From CAYOOT01 sp964405665 (GTDB lineage Bacteria > Bdellovibrionota_C > UBA2361 > SZUA-149 > CAZDWZ01): a DNA stretch of 27,983 nt. The notes beneath the pieces are model-generated. The model was given only the letters and a program-made list of their open reading frames with translations, was not told the origin of the DNA and searched no databases. The first letter of the stretch is position 1. Every line of letters begins with the position of its first letter. The stretch covers positions 1 to 27,983 of the forward strand of contig CAYOOT010000034.1 of NCBI GenBank assembly GCA_964405665.1, written 5' to 3'. The position numbers were made by a program, and so were the translations under genes. Below are positions 22,901 through 27,983 of the stretch, piece by piece.

Positions 22901-24710
22901 TTATCAAAAACCGCTGTGGCTAATAGAAGAAGACAATCAAAGTGCCACCGATATTTTTACAGATTATTTGCAATTGTGCTACGGAGATCCAAAGGCTCGA
23001 GTGGTTCCCCAACCCCAACGAAAGGTTCCTCTCCCGCCGACAGCAAGAACAAGACCCCCTTCTGATGCACCATTAACAGCCAAAGAACAAGAACATGTCG
23101 TAAGCTTTTTTCGAGAACATGCTGAGAAACTAAGAGATTTTACAAAAAGTGCTGGAAAAAAACAAGATCATAGGCGTTTAATTCAAGAGCTTGTTGAACC
23201 ACTGATTAGTAATAGTAGTAGTAGTATTCCTCAGGGGAAACTTTCTTATGATGGACAAGAAGCCATAATAATAGATATTGCAGATATTTTACTTACATTC
23301 ACATTGCATACAAACCAACCAGTTAGAATAGCACTTTATGATAAATGGTTTTACCGTTTGCGAAAGTATTTTAGTGGAAAACAACTCTCGGAGTTAAAAG
23401 CTCTGGCCTATTATTCTGCTGTTGATAATTTCGTTCAAATGATAAGGCCAAAGTTTTCAGAAAGTAAGCTTGAAGACGCTGCAAAAAGATGTTCTAATCT
23501 AGAAAATCATCTTAAAGGCCTCTGCGCAAATGCCGAAATAAAGTTTGCCTACGACTCACTTGCAAGAAATCGCAGAATTATTTTAGATACTCCAGAAAAA
23601 TGGCCGCTAACTATGCAATATCTTAAAAGTCCAAGCGATCAAACATTAGCTCTAATTCTTGCTGACCAGAAAATTAATCCTCTTACCAGATTTGCAATTG
23701 TTCTAGTTGTGGCCAGAAGAAGAGCAGCAGAGAAAACAAGTCCTCTTGTTAGTTCAAATGAAGCTAAAGTTTTAAGAGAAAGTTTTTTTCAACATGAGCT
23801 TGATGCCAAGCCTTATTTTACTACAGAAAATTTAGCAGATAGGGCAATTTTATTTGGCAGTGCCGAGGAATGCTTAACAGAGGGCTTATTGTATTTAGAT
23901 ACATTTTGTTCTACTCGAGGACTTGGAAAAACACTTGCTGCCAATACTATAAGTAATTTGGAAAACGTGCTGGAAAAATTAAATGGTGTTTTAAGTCTGA
24001 TATCTCGCACAGCAGATCCGAAATGCTCTGCCATGTATATGAGGGTTTTATTTTCATTAACGGAATTGAGCTTGCTTCAACCAGACAACAGGATAGCAGA
24101 GCTCCTACAAAAAACAGCAGCTCTTGCGGCAAATGTGATCGTTAACCATCAAGAGATAGTTCAATATCTTTGCTGGAGAAGCATTACTCTTGCCGCTTTA
24201 ATTGATGGTATCAAACCTGTGGCCTCAGATACCGCAAGTGCTCGTTATTTAACTCTTGCCGAAAAGTTTGCTGCATATATTAATGATGAGAATACACAGT
24301 CCGAGGTTCGAATGTATGAAGCTTTATCAGAAATTGATATGGGGCACGATCCTGATATTCAAAAACTTGAGGAATTTTTTCCTTGGACAAGACAATTTCT
24401 TTCTTTACTTCAATATTCAATTAAACAAAATGAAACTCTCCTAGCACTCAGCGGAGCAAATCACCCTCAAGATCTTAAAAGAAAACAAAGAACCTGTATG
24501 TTTTTACTATCTGCTAAATTGAGCGCTTATCTAAGATCCGGGGATCCGGCAAGATTGAGCGATGCTCAACAAATACATCAGACCTTGTCTGCTCCTGAAA
24601 TTCCTGATTGGTTTTTAACGGCACTCAATAATCTTGTTTTAAATGATGTTCAGATTGAAGATGAAGCAAATAGAAGAGAAAAAATTAGAACCTTTTTAGA
24701 TAGCCTGTAA
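19959..24710 (+). CDS. Giant (1583-residue) protein of unknown function, mainly alpha-helical
   Basis: I recognise no family. The protein has no signal peptide. A hydrophobic stretch at about 176-228 (EISLSLAITLLSAGTAG, then GYFGFGGALGEELL) looks like a membrane hairpin or buried glycine-rich helices. A polar linker at about 345-430 (rich in Pro, Lys, Asp) includes the basic GPGPKKRKQAPQ. Residues about 440-1583 look like a continuous helical array, possibly an alpha-solenoid, without clear repeat periodicity, interrupted by a second Pro/basic linker near 1013-1032 (RVVPQPQRKVPLPPTART). No kinase, nuclease, ATPase or protease motif was seen. Codon usage and AT content resemble the neighbours. 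The stop codon lies in the left end of a decayed MITE relative, so the C terminus may have been altered by insertion. A scaffold or host-interaction role is only a guess. Confidence 0.85.
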   Translation: MGVVREIAKRNIADQDLRLVAPTASPNAILAPELKTDLKLPEIQKKLQEEINTWDQLGVLGRLKIRTWDKVVENFIKCQEGFKCLGAYTKNKFQGEETKQSFWGILKKLNIFSYISDGIVDPLFSLIDILREELTRGSMMLGRLLGGDNFKAAYVSYKDFRETEQREKLLQWSKGLFEIAEISLSLAITLLSAGTAGIGWKKGLLAIGNRIKVAGYFGFGGALGEELLQGEGHKIDVLKVTGNTLMSATHSIKFGAMTSALPGKLLSQGIDKIDALGDVYQVAVEDTERVLAKNAQGSDLDLLKLEDWLTVGRRSAGLFLKGKVALADLKDDPKTEVRKILAEENQETSPKIDSNITKAKELAPVAKPLNKNITAPYLPTLKARQLAKNTASLFPDAVLEPEINPMGRKVSFAMTGENTGLPDEGPGPKKRKQAPQTNDLDSAFALASIIETIFEYETFGTGHPASFYEPAISPSCASGVAENAFTEVLYELKKLLDTDLLVGEVLPEVRKKLTNITTDPHKSHAVQVVAEFCQRVLLPNDFSFNEIINSGDLFILGPNAEGYQVALFQAVAKTCVRRILEFGALEYADLLFSMNEKWKGAYPDSAILSKELINREVISLSKEVGIYFLSQEDHHLLLNKLNQIFPENTENWTALRTPHSPSRDRYLARAEGIPYKARLERIAYCLNDAVRKIKREVEPTAVLVELSNRLQIVRYSRFETDLNKKLSNEVIKKIYSDLIIVTENLISSTYDPRIIPKYLLDSIFSVAALVPRIEHAKEFKRNVFWLVTQQAIDQIMKIKKSEAVLGKTDPDAERRLLNCRAIISGASELKIVNAEDCHIILDTLDHLGSSAHDEFSESSLNVSDDWNTEESDQIIKELVLCCSIPRLLLPKLNNTISSILKIKRLAEDQQEQLNAQEHDFGKDYLEQEIEKHTKRYQYLLNQVVAASAIIARTLAKRGQRILVLTIARIISTEIHPLDNPPYQKPLWLIEEDNQSATDIFTDYLQLCYGDPKARVVPQPQRKVPLPPTARTRPPSDAPLTAKEQEHVVSFFREHAEKLRDFTKSAGKKQDHRRLIQELVEPLISNSSSSIPQGKLSYDGQEAIIIDIADILLTFTLHTNQPVRIALYDKWFYRLRKYFSGKQLSELKALAYYSAVDNFVQMIRPKFSESKLEDAAKRCSNLENHLKGLCANAEIKFAYDSLARNRRIILDTPEKWPLTMQYLKSPSDQTLALILADQKINPLTRFAIVLVVARRRAAEKTSPLVSSNEAKVLRESFFQHELDAKPYFTTENLADRAILFGSAEECLTEGLLYLDTFCSTRGLGKTLAANTISNLENVLEKLNGVLSLISRTADPKCSAMYMRVLFSLTELSLLQPDNRIAELLQKTAALAANVIVNHQEIVQYLCWRSITLAALIDGIKPVASDTASARYLTLAEKFAAYINDENTQSEVRMYEALSEIDMGHDPDIQKLEEFFPWTRQFLSLLQYSIKQNETLLALSGANHPQDLKRKQRTCMFLLSAKLSAYLRSGDPARLSDAQQIHQTLSAPEIPDWFLTALNNLVLNDVQIEDEANRREKIRTFLDSL

Positions 24711-24790
24711 ATTAAGCTGTTTAATTTCCAACATACGCGCTCCGTACGTTTTATGCTTTTAATTACGTATAAAGTTATAATATTACGAAA
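24701..24790. mobile_element. Decayed MITE-like relative at the end of the giant gene
   Basis: The left part TAGCCTGTAAATTAAGCTG matches the MITE terminal sequence at 16 of 19 positions. The interior ATACGC..TCCGTA core is shared with copy 1 (CATACGCGCTCCGTA against GTATACGCATCCGTA). The right end (near 24770-24790, AAAGTTATAATATTACG) is only loosely similar. No target duplication is evident. The giant gene's TAA (24708-24710) lies within the left end. Confidence 0.45.
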
Positions 24791-24826
24791 AGTTTTTCTT
24801 ACTTAAAGTTATCTTAAAAACAACTT

Positions 24827-24855
24827 TTGACAAAAAATCCGAATTTTGCTAGAGG
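24827..24855 (+). promoter_or_regulatory. Promoter of the ilv operon
   Basis: A perfect -35 TTGACA (24827-24832) is followed after 17 bp by TAGAGG, preceded by TG as in an extended -10 (TGCTAGAGG). The -10 match is poor. It would start transcription near 24862, about 20 nt before the leader-peptide ATG. Confidence 0.5.
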
Positions 24856-24882
24856 ATTTGGAATACACTAATTTACCTTTAT

Positions 24883-24978
24883 ATGTTTAAAAAAGAACTG
24901 AGCCTAAATCTGAATAATAATCTGGCAATCGGAAACCTGATTGTGGTGATTATTTGCAGGTGCGGGCCACCTTTTTAG
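24883..24978 (+). CDS. ilv leader peptide (31 codons, Leu/Ile/Val-rich)
   Basis: This short frame encodes a 31-residue peptide with the core LNLNNNLAIGNLIVVIICRC and ends CGPPF at TAG. Five Leu, four Ile and two Val codons are concentrated before the attenuator, with the run LIVVII at residues 19-24. This is the hallmark of ribosome-mediated attenuation of branched-chain amino acid operons (compare IlvL of enterobacteria, which also ends in a Cys/Pro/Gly-rich tail). Its last codons lie in the first arm of the antiterminator at 24961. No clear ribosome binding site precedes the ATG, which is the main weakness. Confidence 0.85.
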   Translation: MFKKELSLNLNNNLAIGNLIVVIICRCGPPF

Positions 24979-25007
24979 ACTGACCTAAAGGTCTAAAAAA
25001 GCCCGCA
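24961..25007 (+). promoter_or_regulatory. Antiterminator hairpin of the ilv attenuator
   Basis: TGCGGGC (24961-24967) pairs with GCCCGCA (25001-25007), and the inner TTTTTAGAC pairs with GTCTAAAAA, to form one long hairpin. It shares GCCCGCA with the terminator stem, so the two are mutually exclusive. A ribosome stalled at the LIVVII codons (24937-24954) leaves 24961 onward free and favours this form; a ribosome reaching the TAG at 24976 blocks it. Confidence 0.8.
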
Positions 25008-25035
25008 TCTCTAACAAGATGCGGGCTTTTTTTTT
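24995..25035 (+). terminator. Rho-independent attenuator terminator of ilvD-ilvB
   Basis: AAGCCCGCATCT pairs perfectly with AGATGCGGGCTT around a 6-nt loop, extends by A-T pairs, and is followed by nine T residues. It lies between the leader peptide and ilvD, 25 nt before the ilvD start codon. Confidence 0.93.
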
Positions 25036-25060
25036 GGAAAATTTTTAAGGAAGATGTGTA

Positions 25061-26740
25061 ATGGAACTAAATAAATACAGTAAAACAATTACCCAAGACG
25101 TTACTCAACCGGCCGCTCAAGCAATGTTATACGGCATTGGTTTAAGGGAAGAAGATCTAAAAAAAGCACAAGTGGGAATTGTCAGCATGGGCTACGAGGG
25201 TAATACCTGTAACATGCATTTAAATGACCTGGCAAAACTCGTAAAAAAAGGAGTTTGGGATAGCAACTTAGTTGGTCTGATTTTCAATACAATTGGAGTC
25301 AGTGACGGAATCAGTAATGGCACTGATGGGATGCGTTATTCTTTGGTGAGCAGAGAAATTATTGCCGATTCCATTGAAGCTGTTTGCGGTGCTCAATATT
25401 ATGACGGCTTAATTGCTTTACCAGGCTGTGACAAAAATATGCCCGGCTCAGTAATGGCGATGGGCAGATTAAATCGTCCGGCAATTATGGTTTATGGCGG
25501 AACAATCGCTGCCGGTCATTACAAGGGACAAGATTTAAATATCGTTTCTGCATTTGAAGCACTAGGGCAAAAAATTGCCGGCCAATTAAACGATACGGAT
25601 TTTAAATGTATCATTCAAAATTCTTGCCCTAGTGCCGGGGCCTGCGGTGGAATGTATACGGCAAACACAATGTCCTCCGCGATAGAAGCATTGGGCATGA
25701 GTTTGCCCTACTCTTCTTCCAATCCGGCATTAAGTGAAGAAAAGAAAAATGAATGTTTGGCTGCAGGCAAAGCAATCCGTATTTTGTTGGAAAAAGATAT
25801 CAAACCCAGAGACATCATGACCAGAAAGGCCTTTGAGAATGCTCTGACGATGGTGATGGTCTTGGGTGGCAGTACCAATGCAGTATTACATCTTATCGCC
25901 ATGGCCAAATGCGTTGGTGTAACGCTTACTCAAAATGATTTTCAGGATTTCAGTGATAAAGTTCCTTTGCTTGCAGATTTTAAACCAAGCGGAAAATATT
26001 TAATGCAAGACTTACATCAACATGGTGGGGTTCCTGCCGTAATGAAATATTTGTTGAATAAAGGAATGCTGCATGGAGAATGTTTAACTGTAACCGGAAG
26101 AACACTTGCCGAGAATTTGTTGGAAGTTCCGGAAATTGATTTTTCCAAGCAAAAAATTATTTTTCCTTTAGAAACCCCGATAAAAACAACCGGTCATATC
26201 CAAATTCTTTATGGGAATTTAGCAGAAGGTGGCAGTGTTGCTAAAATTACAGGCAAAGAAGGAGAAAACTTTGCCGGCCCAGCTAGAGTGTTTGATGGCG
26301 AACAGGAATTAATCAAGGGTATTAATTCCAAAAAAATAAAGCCCGGCGATGTTGTTGTAATTAAAAATGTCGGACCAAAGGGTGCTCCAGGAATGCCTGA
26401 GATGTTAAAACCAACATCGGCGATTATTGGAGCGGGTCTGGGAAAAAGTGTTGCCCTGATTACCGATGGCCGCTTTAGTGGCGGAACACATGGTTTTGTT
26501 GTTGGTCACGTTACCCCTGAAGCTTACGAAGGTGGATTAATTGCTCTTGTTGAAGATGAAGATTTAATTGAAATCGATGTCAGCAAAAATACTTTAGAGC
26601 TTAAGGTTTCAGCTGAAATAATTTCGCAACGTAAAAACAAATATCAAAAACCAAAATTAAAAGCAGAAAGTGGCTTGCTTTTTAAATATGCCAAACAGGT
26701 GAAAAATGCTGCAGAAGGATGTGTTACCGATGAAGAATGA
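25061..26740 (+). CDS. ilvD: Dihydroxy-acid dehydratase
   Basis: IlvD converts 2,3-dihydroxy-isovalerate and 2,3-dihydroxy-3-methylvalerate to the 2-keto acids for valine, leucine and isoleucine. The 559-residue length is typical. Three Cys positions expected for the Fe-S cluster are present: C50 (EGNTCNMHL), C123 (PGCDKNMPG) and C195 (SAGACGGMYTANTM), together with K124 next to C123. The C-terminal ITDGRFSGGTHGFVVGHVTPEA holds the catalytic Ser loop. The three-Cys arrangement fits the [2Fe-2S]-type group. AAGGAAG precedes the ATG. The gene overlaps ilvB by 11 bp. Confidence 0.97.
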   Translation: MELNKYSKTITQDVTQPAAQAMLYGIGLREEDLKKAQVGIVSMGYEGNTCNMHLNDLAKLVKKGVWDSNLVGLIFNTIGVSDGISNGTDGMRYSLVSREIIADSIEAVCGAQYYDGLIALPGCDKNMPGSVMAMGRLNRPAIMVYGGTIAAGHYKGQDLNIVSAFEALGQKIAGQLNDTDFKCIIQNSCPSAGACGGMYTANTMSSAIEALGMSLPYSSSNPALSEEKKNECLAAGKAIRILLEKDIKPRDIMTRKAFENALTMVMVLGGSTNAVLHLIAMAKCVGVTLTQNDFQDFSDKVPLLADFKPSGKYLMQDLHQHGGVPAVMKYLLNKGMLHGECLTVTGRTLAENLLEVPEIDFSKQKIIFPLETPIKTTGHIQILYGNLAEGGSVAKITGKEGENFAGPARVFDGEQELIKGINSKKIKPGDVVVIKNVGPKGAPGMPEMLKPTSAIIGAGLGKSVALITDGRFSGGTHGFVVGHVTPEAYEGGLIALVEDEDLIEIDVSKNTLELKVSAEIISQRKNKYQKPKLKAESGLLFKYAKQVKNAAEGCVTDEE

Positions 26741-27983
26741 AACTATTAGTGGTTCACAAGCATTATTAGAGGGCATGATTGTCGAAGGGGTAGAAACAAT
26801 TTTTGGCTATCCCGGCGGAGCAATTATGCCAGTCTATGATGCGCTCTATGATTACCAAGAAAAACTAAAACATATTTTAGTTCGCCACGAACAAGGCGGC
26901 ATTCATGCTGCACAAGGTTTTGCTAGAGCATCGGGGAAAGTCGGAGTGGTATTTGCCACTAGTGGTCCGGGAGCTACGAATTTGGTAACGGGTTTAGCTG
27001 ATGCGATCATTGATAGCACGCCGCTAGTTTGTATTACTGGTCAAGTCTATGCCCACTTATTGGGAACAGATGCTTTTCAGGAAACAGATGTAATTAACAT
27101 TACTGCTCCAGTTACTAAATGGAATTATCAAGTTACAGATGCTACTGAAATTCCTGCTGTGCTCGCTAAAGCATTTTATATCGCCAAAAGTGGCAGGCCG
27201 GGGCCGGTATTAATTGATATTACCAAAAATGCCCAATTACAAAAATTTGATTATCCCGGTTATGAAAAATGCTCTTTTATTCGCAGTTACAATCCTACAC
27301 CGGTTGTTGATCCAGATTGCATTCAAGAAGCTGCTCTTTTAATTAATAAAGCAAAAAAACCCTTTGTTATTTTTGGTCAGGGAGTAATCTTGGGCAATGC
27401 AGAAAAAGAATTAAGAGATTTTATCGAAAAAAGCGGCATTCCGGCAGCGAGTACAATTTTGGGATTAAGTGCTTTGCCAACAGATCATTTATTAAATGTC
27501 GGAATGTTGGGGATGCACGGAAATTATGGACCAAATGTTTTAACCAATGAATGCGACGTGCTGATTGCTATTGGAATGCGCTTTGATGATCGGGTAACAG
27601 GGCGTTTGGATAAATATGCTAAGCAGGCAAAAATCATTCATCTGGATATCGATCCTTCGGAAGTTGATAAAAACGTTAAAACTACAGTAGCTGTTTTGGG
27701 AGACTGTAAAGAAACATTAAGTTTACTTACAGAAGAAATAGAAAAAAAAGTCCATCCCGAGTGGTTTGAAAAATTCATGGAATATCAACATGAAGAGGAA
27801 AAACAAGTTATTTCCAAGGAACTACATCCGGGGACTCCGGTACTTTCCATGGGCGAAGTGATTGATTCTCTCAATGAAATTTCGGAAGGAGAAGCAATTG
27901 TTGTTTCTGATGTTGGTCAACACCAAATGGTAACTTGCCGTTATGCAAAATTTAAAAACTCCAAGAGTAATATTACTTCTGGT
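26730..27983 (+). CDS. ilvB: Acetolactate synthase large subunit, cut by the window end
   Basis: The gene is open to the last base: 418 residues of an expected 550-600 are visible. The enzyme (acetohydroxyacid synthase) condenses two pyruvates, or pyruvate and 2-ketobutyrate, using thiamine diphosphate, FAD and Mg2+; it is the first committed step of branched-chain amino acid synthesis. The N-terminal thiamine-diphosphate domain has IFGYPGGAIMPVYDAL, catalytic Glu in RHEQGGIHAAQGFARASGK and TSGPGATNLVTGLADA. The middle domain has the FAD-site-like GMRFDDRVTGR. The start ATG 26730 lies within the ilvD end, with AGAAGGA upstream, so the genes are translationally coupled. The C-terminal diphosphate-binding motif (GDG) lies beyond the window. 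A small regulatory subunit gene (ilvN/H) would be expected downstream. Confidence 0.96.
   Translation, partial: MKNETISGSQALLEGMIVEGVETIFGYPGGAIMPVYDALYDYQEKLKHILVRHEQGGIHAAQGFARASGKVGVVFATSGPGATNLVTGLADAIIDSTPLVCITGQVYAHLLGTDAFQETDVINITAPVTKWNYQVTDATEIPAVLAKAFYIAKSGRPGPVLIDITKNAQLQKFDYPGYEKCSFIRSYNPTPVVDPDCIQEAALLINKAKKPFVIFGQGVILGNAEKELRDFIEKSGIPAASTILGLSALPTDHLLNVGMLGMHGNYGPNVLTNECDVLIAIGMRFDDRVTGRLDKYAKQAKIIHLDIDPSEVDKNVKTTVAVLGDCKETLSLLTEEIEKKVHPEWFEKFMEYQHEEEKQVISKELHPGTPVLSMGEVIDSLNEISEGEAIVVSDVGQHQMVTCRYAKFKNSKSNITSG

Noticed and set aside
24861..25035. T-box riboswitch upstream of ilvD
   Set aside because: No T-box consensus (AGGGTGGAACCGCG-like) or specifier stem was seen, whereas a branched-chain-rich leader peptide explains the terminator/antiterminator pair.

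Overview
This is an AT-rich window from a Gram-negative bacterium, judged by lipoprotein signal peptides with lipoboxes, an RlpA-like protein, BON-domain periplasmic proteins and periplasmic solute-binding signals. The genetic code is standard, genes are densely packed and many have AGGA/GGAG ribosome binding sites. I cannot name the phylum from sequence alone. No rRNA, tRNA, CRISPR array or complete IS was seen.

Layout. (1) 25-2019, minus strand: a response regulator fused to a Crp/Fnr-type DNA-binding module, a small unknown gene just upstream of it, and an RlpA-like lipoprotein. (2) 2158-4457, plus: a glycine-zipper lipoprotein, a small membrane-anchored repeat protein, then a two-gene signalling unit (single-domain receiver plus receiver-HisKA_2 kinase). 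(3) 4582-10228: envelope and general-stress genes: a triple-BON protein, CsbD, a 45-residue membrane peptide, a membrane histidine kinase (minus), DUF1328 and DUF883 genes (minus), a coiled-coil lipoprotein, a YqjE-like membrane protein, a DUF883-like protein and a single-BON lipoprotein. (4) 10379-18082: a complete, tightly coupled kdpABCDE potassium-uptake operon. (5) 18170-19252: an orphan branched-chain-amino-acid-type binding protein. (6) 19347-24710: a zinc-finger/histone-fold protein followed by a 1583-residue protein of unknown function. (7) 24827-27983: an ilv operon with promoter, leader peptide, attenuator, ilvD and ilvB (cut by the window end).

How the parts work together. Near-identical TGAT-N4-ATCA sites lie upstream of the Crp-type regulator's own operon, the triple-BON gene and the coiled-coil lipoprotein operon, with a weaker version upstream of csbD. 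Three of the four have a -10-like hexamer at the spacing expected for Crp/Fnr class II activation. This suggests a local stress regulon under the response regulator-Crp fusion, perhaps fed by the nearby kinases.

Most notable items: (a) a bacterial histone fold (C-terminal AGRKTV...RDI signature) fused to an eight-ligand Cys/His zinc module, next to a giant orphan gene; (b) a small mobile-element (MITE-like) family, with one 63-bp copy flanked by a perfect 8-bp duplication immediately upstream of the histone gene, a 91-bp copy with a 7/8 duplication at 6113, and a decayed relative at the end of the giant gene; (c) a classical ribosome-mediated attenuator with an unannotated 31-codon Leu/Ile/Val-rich leader peptide ahead of ilvD-ilvB.
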